The notes: a model not told the origin generated them from the letters alone. DNA of 64,000 nucleotides from Algoriphagus zhangzhouensis (GCF_900148515.1 NZ_FRXN01000007.1:62001-126000), one strand, 5' to 3'. Counted from the first letter of the stretch, positions 24,856 to 34,374 are shown. Made by a program: numbers and translations.

Positions 24856-25107
24856 CTATCGAACCATCAATTTTGATTTCCTTTTTTTAGCTGCCCGATA
24901 CCATAAAACACCAATAATAGTGGCGATTAGATATGGCATCACGAATAAATACAAAATACCTGCATTCAAACCTGCTCCTATACTGGTATCACCATTACTC
25001 ACATTGTTTTCTACAGAAGCACGGCACATCGCACATTGTGCTAACGTTGGAAGTTGAGCTACAATAAAGAGCAGAAATGTCAGGAATAAATATTTAATTC
25101 TTTTCAT
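24856..25107 (-). CDS. Small secreted/membrane protein with a CxxC motif
   Basis: The 83-aa protein has a signal-like hydrophobic start (residues 5-23), then QCAMCRASVENN with Cys25 and Cys28 right at the predicted cleavage site. A short Gly/Asn/Ser linker leads to one membrane helix (about 46-66) and a basic cytoplasmic tail (RAAKKRKSKLMVR). I do not know a named family. Being last in a set with SCO and DUF420, and having a Cys-Ala-Met-Cys motif on the outer face, it could bind copper or take part in thiol exchange during oxidase assembly; that is inference. Confidence 0.8.
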   Translation of the reverse strand: MKRIKYLFLTFLLFIVAQLPTLAQCAMCRASVENNVSNGDTSIGAGLNAGILYLFVMPYLIATIIGVLWYRAAKKRKSKLMVR

Positions 25108-25140
25108 GATAATTCCATTTTGAATGGAGAGAAAAGGCTA

Positions 25141-25692
25141 TCAGTGCGTATAATATGGACTGATCATCAAATAAACAATCACTCCTGTCACTGAAACGTA
25201 CAACCAAATCGGATATGCAAATTTAACTACTTTTCTGTGTTTATCCCTCTGATCGGTATATCCATAATAATATGCAAACAGAATCGGGAACAAAGCTACA
25301 GCTGCTAATACGATATGGGTAATTAATAAGAAGTAATAAACAGATCTAATTGCTCCTTCACCTCCGAATGAAGTGCTTTCAGCAGCTCCATGATACACCA
25401 CATAAGAAACCAAAAAAATAGCTCCTAAGCCAAAAGCTACACTCATCGTAGCTCCATGGTAGTTGTATTTTTTATTTTTTACAAAAATCAACCCTAGGAT
25501 CAATGCCAAACTCGCAGCAGTATTGATGACAGCATTCAAGTGAGGCAAGAAATAAACCCATTCAGCTCCTACGTCAACTTTTTGAGGCATGAAGAGTAGA
25601 ACAGCCACTGCTACTGGAATAATAATAGAAATAGCAATGATCCAGTTTTTTACTTTCGCTTCATTCTGAAGCATAGAATTATTTGTTTCCAT
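25141..25692 (-). CDS. DUF420 membrane protein (CtaM/YozB-like)
   Basis: This 183-aa integral membrane protein has about five hydrophobic helices and is rich in conserved His and Tyr (VYFLPHLNAVINTAASLALI, YHGATM, LLITHIVLAAVALFPILFAY). This matches the DUF420 family, whose Gram-positive member CtaM is needed to assemble aa3-type oxidase. Its start overlaps the end of the SCO gene by 14 nt, indicating translational coupling. A role in haem or copper insertion into the oxidase is plausible from family and context. Confidence 0.88.
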   Translation of the reverse strand: METNNSMLQNEAKVKNWIIAISIIIPVAVAVLLFMPQKVDVGAEWVYFLPHLNAVINTAASLALILGLIFVKNKKYNYHGATMSVAFGLGAIFLVSYVVYHGAAESTSFGGEGAIRSVYYFLLITHIVLAAVALFPILFAYYYGYTDQRDKHRKVVKFAYPIWLYVSVTGVIVYLMISPYYTH

Positions 25693-26347
25693 GCAATAAG
25701 ACTTTTGTTTCTAACATCAGAAGATCTACATCCTCTCGATTGGTACCACTATAATAGCCTCGAATCCTACCTTGATCATCAACTAAAGTGAATTTATCAC
25801 TATGGATGAAATCATCAGGATTTCCCAACCCATCTACAGTAGGAAGGATGAAGCCACAACGGGCCAATTCATAGGTTTCCAATTTTGATCCGGAAAGGAA
25901 ATGCCATTTACCAGGAGTGGCATGATGCTCATTTGCATATTCTTGAAGAATCTCCGGAGTATCATATTCAGGGTCGATACTGATCGACAAAATTTGCACC
26001 TCAGGATTATTGCGGAACATGTCATTGACCCTTTCCATTTCTTTGGACATTACAGGGCAAATACTAGGACATGAAGTAAAGAAGAAATCAACGATAGTGA
26101 TCTTTCCTTCCATATCTTTTCTCCCGATAGTTTTCCCCTCTTGATTAGTAAAAGCAAATTCAGGAATATAATGTTGCGTACTATCCTCAAAATTGCATTC
26201 CTTAAAAGGGTTGTCTACTCCATTTTGATAGAAAATAGGCAAGTCATAATGATTCTCTCCAAACCCTCTAAGGAACATAAAGATCAATACTGGTATCAAT
26301 AAAACACATACCAATACGAAACCTTGTAATATTCTTAATCCTCTCAT
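25679..26347 (-). CDS. SCO1/SenC copper chaperone, membrane-anchored
   Basis: This 222-aa protein has an N-terminal membrane anchor (about residues 8-27) and a thioredoxin-like SCO domain with CPSICP (Cys93, Cys97) and His182 in IHSDKFTLVD, the three copper ligands. Unlike the SCO at the left end of the window it has no lipobox. It sits directly behind the oxidase genes but after a terminator hairpin, and probably loads copper on CoxB. An extra Cys51 and Cys164 are present. Confidence 0.95.
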   Translation of the reverse strand: MRGLRILQGFVLVCVLLIPVLIFMFLRGFGENHYDLPIFYQNGVDNPFKECNFEDSTQHYIPEFAFTNQEGKTIGRKDMEGKITIVDFFFTSCPSICPVMSKEMERVNDMFRNNPEVQILSISIDPEYDTPEILQEYANEHHATPGKWHFLSGSKLETYELARCGFILPTVDGLGNPDDFIHSDKFTLVDDQGRIRGYYSGTNREDVDLLMLETKVLLHGNK

Positions 26348-26361
26348 AGCTTACTCTTAAC

Positions 26362-26402
26362 AAAAAAGTAGGTTGAAGTGTCACACTCCAACCTACTTTT
26401 TT
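26362..26402. terminator. Strong hairpin between the oxidase operon and SCO
   Basis: A6-GTAGGTTG (26362-26375) pairs over 14 bp with CAACCTAC-T6 (26389-26402); after one mismatch the stem continues with AGTG/CACT around a TCA loop. With A and T runs on both sides it can act on either strand; here it limits readthrough from coxIV into SCO. Confidence 0.92.
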
Positions 26403-26421
26403 AAAGTTTTTATCTAAATGC

Positions 26422-26751
26422 CTACCAGCGCATCATAAATATCTCGGTTCCTTCTTTTGCCAAAGCAATCAGCAACCAAACCAAGAAAATCAATGGAACA
26501 ATGATAGAATAAAATAAAGGCTTCACTTCATCACCAAGGTGCATAAATTCCATCATGATGTATTTCGCTTTCCATACAGTCAAGATGATAAACAATGCAT
26601 AAAGCAACAATCCTCTTGGCATGGTGAAAGCCATGATAAATTCTGCAACAGTGATAGCCAAAAGAATACCTGCAGTAATCCAGATCTTTTTGACCTTGGC
26701 ATCATTTCTTGGGGTTACCTCAAGAGTTGATTTATTTTCCTGAATTTCCAT
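26422..26751 (-). CDS. Cytochrome c oxidase subunit IV
   Basis: The 109-aa protein has a short charged N-terminus and three membrane helices (about 24-42, 47-68, 81-100), the layout of bacterial subunit IV (COX4_pro) proteins. The segment YALFIILTVWKAKYIMMEFMHL is characteristic, with the basic/acidic turn between helices 2 and 3. It is the last gene before the terminator of the Act-oxidase operon and 19 nt behind subunit III. It is likely structural rather than catalytic. Confidence 0.9.
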   Translation of the reverse strand: MEIQENKSTLEVTPRNDAKVKKIWITAGILLAITVAEFIMAFTMPRGLLLYALFIILTVWKAKYIMMEFMHLGDEVKPLFYSIIVPLIFLVWLLIALAKEGTEIFMMRW

Positions 26752-26770
26752 ATTGCTATTTTTTATTTTC

Positions 26771-27547
26771 TTAGATCAAGTAGAACAAGGTGAAAACGAA
26801 TACCCATACCAAGTCAACAAAGTGCCAGTATAATCCGATTTTCTCAACCATCTCATAATGTCCTCTTTGGTCATAAATCCCTACAGCTGCTTGGTAGAAG
26901 CAAAGGAATAGAAGACAAACACCGATTGTAACGTGGAATCCGTGGAAACCAGTGATGAAGAAGAACAAGTTGGCAAAACTTGCTGGGCCGTATTCATTGA
27001 CCATCAAGTTTGCACCATGAACTGTTTCAGTAACATTTTGGCCAAGTCCATTAACAAAAGTCATAATAGAACCAGCATCAGAACCATGGATAAAGTGAGA
27101 CCATTCCCAAGCTTGACATCCTAGGAAAGTAGCTCCACCAAGGATTGTCCAAAGCATCCATTTAACTACATCATTTCTATCATTTCTATGACCAGCTTCT
27201 ACTGCCAATACCATTGTCACTGAAGAAGAAATCAAGATAAAAGTCATGATACCAACGAATACCAATGGAGCATGTACACCATGCAGGAAAGGTACTGCAT
27301 CAAATACCAATTCAGGAATTGGCCAGTATTCATTTGAGCCAACAAAAGCGTCCATAGGACCTTCGTAAGCAGGATAGCTGACTCTGATCGACAAATACGT
27401 GATCAAAAATGCAGCAAAAGTAAAGATGTCGGAGAGCAAGAAAAACCACATCATCAGTTTTCCATAGCTGGCCTTTAGAGGTTCGTTACCACCTCCCCAG
27501 ACGCCTCTTTTTGAGCTTACTCCAATAGCAGTAGAATGCGCAGACAT
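26771..27547 (-). CDS. Cytochrome c oxidase subunit III (7-helix form)
   Basis: This 258-aa integral membrane protein belongs to the haem-copper oxidase subunit III family. It shows GKLMMWFFLLSDIFTFAAFLITY near the start, LGCQAWEWSHFI, FFFITGFHGFHVTIG and the C-terminal YWHFVDLVWVFVFTLFYL, which are hallmark stretches. Seven helices can be counted. It follows a second, shorter subunit III gene after a 26-nt gap. It stabilises the catalytic core and proton uptake; it carries no cofactor. Confidence 0.95.
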   Translation of the reverse strand: MSAHSTAIGVSSKRGVWGGGNEPLKASYGKLMMWFFLLSDIFTFAAFLITYLSIRVSYPAYEGPMDAFVGSNEYWPIPELVFDAVPFLHGVHAPLVFVGIMTFILISSSVTMVLAVEAGHRNDRNDVVKWMLWTILGGATFLGCQAWEWSHFIHGSDAGSIMTFVNGLGQNVTETVHGANLMVNEYGPASFANLFFFITGFHGFHVTIGVCLLFLCFYQAAVGIYDQRGHYEMVEKIGLYWHFVDLVWVFVFTLFYLI

Positions 27548-27573
27548 AATTTATTTATTAGTACCAGGTTAAT

Positions 27574-28158
27574 TTAATGATTCAAAAGCAAAAACATGAA
27601 TAGATAAATCCATAACCCACCCAGAAAATGCCAATAAGTAGTAGCCATTTCCATCGTGGTCATCGATTGAGAATGGACCTTATATCTAAAGGTCGAAATT
27701 AATACAATAATCAGAAATATCACACCACTGATCAGGTGTGCGGCATGTAATCCTGTAAAAACATAAAGAAAAGAACCTGCAGGATTTCCTACAAAGAACA
27801 CTTCTCTATCTACAAGAGCTACCCAGCTATACCATTGGCCCACCAAAAAGGCAATACCCAATACTACTGCTGCTACCATTCCAATTCTTAATTGAGCCAA
27901 ATTATCCCTTTTAGCAGAATAATAAGCCCATTGTAAACAAGCAGAGCTTAGAACAACGATTCCGGAAGTAACCCAGAAAATCTCTGGTAATTCGTAATCA
28001 AGCCAGTTCCCTTCAGCTTGTCTCACAATATATGCACTAGTCAAAGCAGCGAAAATCATCACCACTGTAACCATAAACAACCACAATGCAAACTTTTTAG
28101 GGTGCATTGCAATTGGCTGCTCAACCATATCTACATATTGAAGTTCTTTTTCCATCAT
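27574..28158 (-). CDS. Cytochrome c oxidase subunit III (5-helix form)
   Basis: The 194-aa protein has five membrane helices and the subunit III signatures GSFLYVFTGLHAAHLISG and TTYWHFLGGLWIYLFMFLLL. It lacks the two N-terminal helices of the longer paralogue next to it. Its ATG lies immediately before the ctaB reading frame's end in the same operon (no gap). Two different subunit III genes side by side are usual in Bacteroidota aa3/caa3 clusters, as far as I recall. Confidence 0.92.
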   Translation of the reverse strand: MMEKELQYVDMVEQPIAMHPKKFALWLFMVTVVMIFAALTSAYIVRQAEGNWLDYELPEIFWVTSGIVVLSSACLQWAYYSAKRDNLAQLRIGMVAAVVLGIAFLVGQWYSWVALVDREVFFVGNPAGSFLYVFTGLHAAHLISGVIFLIIVLISTFRYKVHSQSMTTMEMATTYWHFLGGLWIYLFMFLLLNH

Positions 28159-29067
28159 TTAGGGCATTTTATCCAGTAAATACGCGATTTGGACAATTGG
28201 TAAATAGAGAAATGAACCAAACATGATCTTCAATGCTGACTTTCTGGAACAATCTCTCATCAATGAAAAAGTTTGTGCCAAAAACAATACACCACATATG
28301 GTGGCAACAATACCAGAATTGAGACCTGTCAAACCAAAATAACTTGGCAACAAGCCCAATGGCAAAAGAAATAAGGTGTAAATCATGATCTGAATAGCTG
28401 TATTCAAATCTTGACCACCACCGCTTGGCAACAGTTTAAAACCAGCTTTTTTATAATCTTCATCACTAACCCAAGCGATAGCCCAGAAGTGAGGAAACTG
28501 CCAGATAAACTGAATACCGAAAATAATTAATGCTTCGTAAGTGATTGCTCCTGTGGCAGCAGTCCATCCCAACAAAGGAGGCATCGCACCAGGAATAGCT
28601 CCTACGAATACTGCAATCGGACCAACTCTTTTTAGAGGTGTATAAGCGAATACATACAAGACCATACTTAAAATCCCTAACCAGGTGGTCAAAGGATTAG
28701 TAAAAGCCCAAAGTAGAAAAACACCTACGATAGCAACGATTATTGTAAACCAGTAAGCTTCTTTTAATGAAATGATTTGAAGGGGAAGAGGCCTATTTTG
28801 AGTTCTCTTCATCAATTTGTCAAGGTCTCTCTCCATGATTTCATTTGCAGCGCCAGAAGCACCAGAAATCAAGAATCCACCTAATGCCAATCCTAAGAAA
28901 CCAGTCCAGCCAAAGCTAGCACCTCTATCTCCCAAGATATAGCCAAATACGGCAGAGAAAGTAACCAAAGCAGATAATCTGAGTTTAAGCAAGTCAGAAT
29001 ATGCCCTGATTCGGCTAACAAGAGCCTCGTACAAAGATTGGTCAGTTACACCAACTGTCCTCATCAT
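28159..29067 (-). CDS. ctaB: Protoheme IX farnesyltransferase (haem O synthase)
   Basis: CtaB/CyoE attaches a farnesyl group to haem b to make haem O, the precursor of haem A. It is a UbiA-type prenyltransferase with about eight helices. The Asp-rich motif ANEIMERDLDKLMKRTQNRPLP (first aspartates near residue 88) and a second, YKKAGFKLLP, after SDEDY are visible. I take the ATG at 29067 (302 aa) because the frame's longer start at 29253 would overlap ctaA by almost 190 nt with a non-membrane-like leader. The ctaA stop and this ATG share a base (TGATG). Confidence 0.95.
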   Translation of the reverse strand: MMRTVGVTDQSLYEALVSRIRAYSDLLKLRLSALVTFSAVFGYILGDRGASFGWTGFLGLALGGFLISGASGAANEIMERDLDKLMKRTQNRPLPLQIISLKEAYWFTIIVAIVGVFLLWAFTNPLTTWLGILSMVLYVFAYTPLKRVGPIAVFVGAIPGAMPPLLGWTAATGAITYEALIIFGIQFIWQFPHFWAIAWVSDEDYKKAGFKLLPSGGGQDLNTAIQIMIYTLFLLPLGLLPSYFGLTGLNSGIVATICGVLFLAQTFSLMRDCSRKSALKIMFGSFLYLPIVQIAYLLDKMP

Positions 29068-30143
29068 CAATTTGTGTTTAACTTTAATTCTACATGATCC
29101 CTTAATTGCATCAACAGAATAAACTGTACTCCGACAATCAATGAACCAAGCAACAGGTGTACAGGCTGAAGGAAGGCTGGAATACCGAAATAAGACAAGC
29201 CTATTCCAGAAGCAATTTCCAGTATGATCAATCCGATCAATACCTGAGACCAAAGGTTAATTTGTGATTTCCTACGGGTGTATTTGAAAGCCCAAAAGAA
29301 ATACAACAAATGAATTCCAAGTAATACTAAGGAGAAAGAACGGTGAATAAGGAAAACAATACCTGTTTTGCTAATCCATTCATCTCTTAACAAATTACCT
29401 AGAGAAAATGCGATTTGATCTAATTCTTCTCTTACTTGAGTTCCTAATACTACTTGAACCAACATTAAAATCAGTCCAATGATTAATACCCATCGAAGTT
29501 TGGAAGGCACTTCAAACAGATCAGCTTTTTTTCTAATCAGATTTACTGCTCTATGAATAATATAAAGAAGCAATCCAACCTGAAGTAAGGCTAAGATCAT
29601 ATGAAATGTGATCATCCAATGCAGCAGATTGGTAGAAACTACCAAAGAGCCAATCCATCCCTGGAAAAGAACCAAGAACAAGGAAGCAATGGATAAAATC
29701 GGAATCCATGGGTCAACTTTCCAAAGAGGAAATGACTTCCATACAGTCCAAATAATAAGCAAACCAATAGCAACACCAACCAATCGGTTTAGATATTCAA
29801 TCCAAGTTTTTACAGGATTAAATTCTTCTTCGATCAAGATGGATTTGTCGTTAGCTATTTGGTAAGCCAGATCATCAAATCCCAATTTTTCAAGTGTAGC
29901 TACAAACCGTTCGTTTTTAGCTATTCTTTTTTGAAGATATATTTCTTGATAGTCATCAGGAAGTTGATCAACACTAGTCGGGGGAACAACGCTCCCAAAA
30001 CATTTCGGCCAATCAGGACAGCCCATACCCGAACCGGTACTTCTCACTATCCCTCCTACTAAGATCAAGAAATAAACAGCGATCACCGTGATCAAACTTG
30101 CACGGCGAAAGCTGTTAATATTATTTTCAGTGATTGGATCCAT
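29067..30143 (-). CDS. ctaA: Haem A synthase (CtaA/COX15)
   Basis: This enzyme oxidises the C8 methyl group of haem O to the formyl group of haem A. The 358-aa protein has eight helices and the conserved haem-ligand stretches: RSTGSGMGCPDWPKCFG near residue 35-50, EYLNRLVGVAIG, HWMITFHMILALLQ, FLIHRSFSLVLLGIHLL and QPVHLLLGS. The Cys pair of CPDWPKC is kept. The start (MDPITENN) lies 17 nt inside the end of ctaD. It is co-transcribed with ctaB, so haem A supply is tied to oxidase expression. Confidence 0.95.
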   Translation of the reverse strand: MDPITENNINSFRRASLITVIAVYFLILVGGIVRSTGSGMGCPDWPKCFGSVVPPTSVDQLPDDYQEIYLQKRIAKNERFVATLEKLGFDDLAYQIANDKSILIEEEFNPVKTWIEYLNRLVGVAIGLLIIWTVWKSFPLWKVDPWIPILSIASLFLVLFQGWIGSLVVSTNLLHWMITFHMILALLQVGLLLYIIHRAVNLIRKKADLFEVPSKLRWVLIIGLILMLVQVVLGTQVREELDQIAFSLGNLLRDEWISKTGIVFLIHRSFSLVLLGIHLLYFFWAFKYTRRKSQINLWSQVLIGLIILEIASGIGLSYFGIPAFLQPVHLLLGSLIVGVQFILLMQLRDHVELKLNTN

Positions 30144-32010
30144 TTGCTGCCAACACCTCAGATTCTTCCTTCATAATTTCCATTTCTAGCTTCACTTGCT
30201 CTTGCTCATGCGGCAAGTTAGATTCAGGTGTAGCAGAAAGAGGAACAGTTTGTGGGATGAAGTCTTCAGCAGCACCTGGCTTAGAATAATCATAAGGCCA
30301 TCTGTAAACTGTTGGGATTTCTCCAGGCCAGTTTCCGTGTCCAGGATTCACAGGAGTTGTCCACTCCAAAGTATTGGATCTCCAAGGGTTCTGAGTCGCC
30401 TTTCTTCCACGATACATGCTGTAGAAGAAGTTGAATACAAAGATGAACTGTGATGCAAATGTAATGATTGCTGCAGCAGACACGAACATATTCAAGTCTG
30501 TGTACATGTTGGAGAATTCGAAGTTAGTCCAAGAATAATATCTTCTTGGGAAACCAGCGATACCAATGTAGTGCATTGGGAAGAATACCATGTATACCCC
30601 AACGAATGTCAACCAGAAGTGAACATAACCCAATCTAGCATCCATCATTCTACCAAACATTTTAGGGAACCAGTGGTAAACCCCAGCTAGCATACCAAAG
30701 AAGGATGCAGATCCCATTACAAGGTGGAAGTGAGCTACTACGAAATAAGTATCGTGCAATTGGATATCAATAGCAGAGTTACCTAGGAAAATACCTGTCA
30801 AACCACCAGAGATAAAGAAGGAAACCAAACCAATCGAGAACAACATGGCTGGAGTAAAGATTAAGTTACCTCTCCAAAGAGTAGTCAAATAGTTAAATAC
30901 TTTTACCGCAGAAGGTACCGCAATGATCAACGTCAAGAACATGAAGATAGATCCCAAGAATGGGTTCATACCTGACACGAACATATGGTGAGCCCATACG
31001 ATAAAGGATAGGATGGTAATTCCCAACATGGAAATAATCATCGCTTTGTATCCAAAGATAGGCTTTCTAGAATTAGTAGCAATTACTTCAGAAGTGATAC
31101 CCAAAGCAGGTAACAATACAATGTATACTTCAGGGTGACCTAGGAACCAGAACAAGTGCTGGTACAATACTGGGCTACCACCTGTATTTGGTAATGCTTC
31201 ACCACCAATGTAGATATCAGATAGGTAGAAAGAAGTACCAAAGCTTCTGTCAAATACCAACAATAAAGCTGCAGAGAATAACACTGGGAAAGACAAAAGA
31301 CCAATAACGGCAGTCAAAAAGAATGCCCAGATAGTCAATGGAAGTCTAGAGAATGACATCCCTTTAGTTCTCAAGTTGATTACAGTAGTAATGTAATTGA
31401 TCCCACCCAACAAAGAAGAAGCAATAAAGAAAGTCATCGCAACTAGCCACAAAGTCATACCCAATCCAGAACCTGGAATAGCTTGCTCCAATGCAGATAG
31501 TGGCGGGTAAACAACCCATCCCCCACCAGCAGGGCCAGTTTTAATAAATAGGGAGATAAACATGATTACACCGGATACAAAGAACATCCAATAAGAAAGC
31601 ATGTTCATAAATCCAGAAGCCATATCTCTTGCTCCAATTTGAAGTGGAATCAAGAAGTTGGAGAATGTACCCGACAAACCAGCTGTCAATACAAAGAATA
31701 CCATGATGGTACCGTGCATTGTAACCAAAGCTAGGTAGAATGTAGGATCTAATTTCCCTGCTTCATCTATCCAACCACCCAAAAGAGGACGAAGGAATTC
31801 AAGATTCAAATCAGGAAAACCTAATTGCAATCTGAATAGAATGGAAAGGAAACCACCAATAACAGCCCAGAATATACCTGACACAAGATATTGCTTAGCA
31901 ATCATCTTATGGTCAGTACTGAAGATGTACTTGGTTACAAAATTATCATGATGCTCATGATCGTGATGATCGTAAGCTGCGTCATGAGTTGCAACAGATG
32001 CTGTAGCCAT
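30127..32010 (-). CDS. ctaD: Cytochrome c oxidase subunit I
   Basis: The 627-aa catalytic subunit carries haem a and the haem a3-CuB centre for O2 reduction. It has 12 or more helices. The CuB ligands are in WFLGHPEVYI (His with the cross-linked Tyr four residues on) and WAHHMFVSG, and the haem ligands in HDTYFVVAHFHLVMG; LVTMHGTIMVFF provides the haem a ligand. A His/Asp-rich N-terminal tail (HDAAYDHHDHEHHDN) precedes the first helix. The HPEVY motif and the helix VI sequence point to an A-type oxidase. It overlaps ctaA by 17 nt and follows coxB by 24 nt. Confidence 0.97.
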   Translation of the reverse strand: MATASVATHDAAYDHHDHEHHDNFVTKYIFSTDHKMIAKQYLVSGIFWAVIGGFLSILFRLQLGFPDLNLEFLRPLLGGWIDEAGKLDPTFYLALVTMHGTIMVFFVLTAGLSGTFSNFLIPLQIGARDMASGFMNMLSYWMFFVSGVIMFISLFIKTGPAGGGWVVYPPLSALEQAIPGSGLGMTLWLVAMTFFIASSLLGGINYITTVINLRTKGMSFSRLPLTIWAFFLTAVIGLLSFPVLFSAALLLVFDRSFGTSFYLSDIYIGGEALPNTGGSPVLYQHLFWFLGHPEVYIVLLPALGITSEVIATNSRKPIFGYKAMIISMLGITILSFIVWAHHMFVSGMNPFLGSIFMFLTLIIAVPSAVKVFNYLTTLWRGNLIFTPAMLFSIGLVSFFISGGLTGIFLGNSAIDIQLHDTYFVVAHFHLVMGSASFFGMLAGVYHWFPKMFGRMMDARLGYVHFWLTFVGVYMVFFPMHYIGIAGFPRRYYSWTNFEFSNMYTDLNMFVSAAAIITFASQFIFVFNFFYSMYRGRKATQNPWRSNTLEWTTPVNPGHGNWPGEIPTVYRWPYDYSKPGAAEDFIPQTVPLSATPESNLPHEQEQVKLEMEIMKEESEVLAANGSNH

Positions 32011-32034
32011 AATTTATAATTTTGTGTTATTCTC

Positions 32035-33054
32035 TTATTGAACTTCTGCTAATTCTTGAACTTCAGCTTCATATCCAGCAGCAAGCGCTGGATTTGACTG
32101 AAGGAAAGTTTGTTGCTCAGCGAACCACTTACGATAAGCTTCTGGTTCTACAACCTCAATTACTTTTCTCATACCATTGTGACCACGGCCACAAATCTCA
32201 GTACAAGCGATTTCATAATTAAAGTCAGGATTACCCAATTCTTCTCTCATTTCAGCGGTAGTCTTTGTAGGAACAAACCAGAAACGAGTTGGCATACCAG
32301 GTACCGCATCCATTTTCAATCTCATGTGAGGAGCAAATACAGAGTGCAATACATCTCTAGCTCTGATTTTGAAAAGAACAGGTTCTCCTTTAGGGATTAC
32401 TACAACTGGAGAAGGAAAATCATCTACAGCGTTTTTATCAGTAAAATCAACTCCGGCAGCATTAGTTGGAGTAATCAATCTATAATCATGATCACCCAAA
32501 ACATTGTCTTTACCAGCGTATCTTACATCCCAAGCAAATTGGTATCCCATTACCTCAATAACATGAGCATTTTCTGGTGCAGGAGCTGTGATATCAGACC
32601 ATGCCATCCATCCAGAAATCACCAAACCAGCCAATACCACTCCTGGTACTGCAGTCCAGATAATCTCCAACTTATTGTTATCAGGATAGAAAGTTGCTTT
32701 TCTGTCTTCCTTATACTGGTATTTGTAAGGGAAGATGAATAAAAGAATGTGAGTGATAATGAAAACCACACCTGTGATTGCCATGGTTACCCAGAACAAT
32801 CTATCAGTTACAACTCCATGCTCAGAAGCGATAGGCAATTGATAATTGTGGAATTCTTTGATAGAATACCAGAACATCAAAACGCCAGTTCCCAAAAGGA
32901 ATAGAACAAATAAGATGGCATTCACCTTATTACTTCCAGAAGCGATCTTTTTATCAGAACCCTTTACTACTGATACAAGGGATTGGATTCTATAAACCAT
33001 CCAGATGATGGAAAGTAGTAAAAGAACCCCAACTGCTATTAGAAATCCGTACAT
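32035..33054 (-). CDS. ctaC: Cytochrome c oxidase subunit II
   Basis: Subunit II takes electrons from cytochrome c through its CuA centre. The ligands are complete: His237 (VLHSVFAPH), Cys284, Cys288, His292 and Met295 in CTEICGRGHNGM. The protein is 339 aa and has four hydrophobic segments (about 3-21, 46-64, 87-108, 134-152) instead of the usual two, so there is an N-terminal extension of two helices. There is no fused cytochrome c domain. Electrons therefore probably come from ActE, ActA or a free cytochrome. Confidence 0.96.
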   Translation of the reverse strand: MYGFLIAVGVLLLLSIIWMVYRIQSLVSVVKGSDKKIASGSNKVNAILFVLFLLGTGVLMFWYSIKEFHNYQLPIASEHGVVTDRLFWVTMAITGVVFIITHILLFIFPYKYQYKEDRKATFYPDNNKLEIIWTAVPGVVLAGLVISGWMAWSDITAPAPENAHVIEVMGYQFAWDVRYAGKDNVLGDHDYRLITPTNAAGVDFTDKNAVDDFPSPVVVIPKGEPVLFKIRARDVLHSVFAPHMRLKMDAVPGMPTRFWFVPTKTTAEMREELGNPDFNYEIACTEICGRGHNGMRKVIEVVEPEAYRKWFAEQQTFLQSNPALAAGYEAEVQELAEVQ

Positions 33055-33076
33055 AGTATAAACTTTTCGGCTTTAA

Positions 33077-34372
33077 TTAAATGTGATGATGATAGCTTTC
33101 CTCCATCATTGGGTGATTCTTCGGTACCAAGTTTCCTTTAGCCAAAGAGCTCAACACAACGAATGCAAATGAAGCACCATATACTAGAAGCATACCCACT
33201 TCCATAAGTCCAATACCACCATTATGACCCAAAGTACCTGGCTGAACCATCAAGAAGAAGTCAACCCAGTGTCCAACGATCAACAAAGAACAAACAACTT
33301 TCAAGAAGATGCCATGACGCTTTGCATCACGAGTCATCAACACCAAGAAAGGAAGAACGAAGTTCATGATGATGTTTACAAAGATAAACCCACCATAAAT
33401 ATCACTGGAAAGTCTTTCTACGAAGTAAACAGTCTCTTCAGGAATGTTTGCGTAATAAATCAATAGGAATTGAGAGAACCACAAGTAAGTCCAGAAGATG
33501 GAGAAACCAAATACAAACTTACCCATGTCATGGATATGGTTTTCGTTAACCATTTCCAAGTATCCTTTACCCTTCAAGAAGATTGTCAACAAAGTGATCG
33601 TAGAAAGACCAGCAACAAACCAAGAAGCGAATACATACCATCCAAACAAGGTAGAGAACCAGTGAGTGTCAATTGACATCACCCAATCCCATGCAGAGAT
33701 AGAAGAAGATACTGCGAAGAATACCAAGAAGTAAGCAGACCAGCTTCTCATTTTGAACCAATGTGTGTTTCCACCCAATTGATCTTCGTTAGCAGCGATT
33801 TGCTTGAATTTGTTAAAGAAGAAAACCCAGAATCCGAAGAAGATCACCATTCTAGCGATATAGAAAACAGGGAAAGTCCCTTTTTCCATAGGCCAGTAGA
33901 AGAAAGCTCCTTTTCCATCGATGATGGAATCATATTCTGGAGAAGCTTTATCAAAAAGGTAGCTGTGAGTCCAGTGGAACAAATCATGATTTGCAACGAA
34001 GAAAGTTACAATCATCAAAATACCAGCAATTGGAAGCCAATTACCTAAAGAAAGCATGATTCGAGTGATTGGCGCAGACCAACCAGCTTGAGCAGCATAT
34101 TGAATAGCGAAGAAGAATACACCAATAATCGCGATACCAGTGAAGTATACGTTATTGATCCAAAGGTTAGCGAACAATCTTTCATACCAATGGAAAGCAT
34201 GTCCTGCAGCCTCAGCACCTTCTTCATGATGACCACCACCGGTCATCGCCAAAATGATTCCAAGCACAAGGATAGCAGCACCAATTCCCAAAACAGTCAA
34301 AACTGACTTTTTGATGCTCGCGCTAAAATCAAATTTTTGATCCAAATTATAGTTTTGTACGTCGTGAGCCAT
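33077..34372 (-). CDS. actF: Alternative complex III subunit ActF
   Basis: ActF is one of two polytopic NrfD/PsrC-like subunits of alternative complex III, the quinol:cytochrome c oxidoreductase that replaces the bc1 complex in many Bacteroidota. The 431-aa protein has about ten helices, a His-rich loop (GGGHHEEGAEAAGH, about residues 46-59), and ends HHH. It is placed between actE and oxidase subunit II with 2- and 22-nt gaps. The position and size agree with the actABCDEF order. It carries no cofactor motif. Confidence 0.93.
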   Translation of the reverse strand: MAHDVQNYNLDQKFDFSASIKKSVLTVLGIGAAILVLGIILAMTGGGHHEEGAEAAGHAFHWYERLFANLWINNVYFTGIAIIGVFFFAIQYAAQAGWSAPITRIMLSLGNWLPIAGILMIVTFFVANHDLFHWTHSYLFDKASPEYDSIIDGKGAFFYWPMEKGTFPVFYIARMVIFFGFWVFFFNKFKQIAANEDQLGGNTHWFKMRSWSAYFLVFFAVSSSISAWDWVMSIDTHWFSTLFGWYVFASWFVAGLSTITLLTIFLKGKGYLEMVNENHIHDMGKFVFGFSIFWTYLWFSQFLLIYYANIPEETVYFVERLSSDIYGGFIFVNIIMNFVLPFLVLMTRDAKRHGIFLKVVCSLLIVGHWVDFFLMVQPGTLGHNGGIGLMEVGMLLVYGASFAFVVLSSLAKGNLVPKNHPMMEESYHHHI

Positions 34373-34374
34373 GA

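Noticed and set aside
28159..29253. Long start for ctaB at 29253
   Set aside because: The extra 62 residues are read out of the end of ctaA in another frame and do not resemble a prenyltransferase N-terminus; the ATG at 29067 overlaps the ctaA stop neatly.
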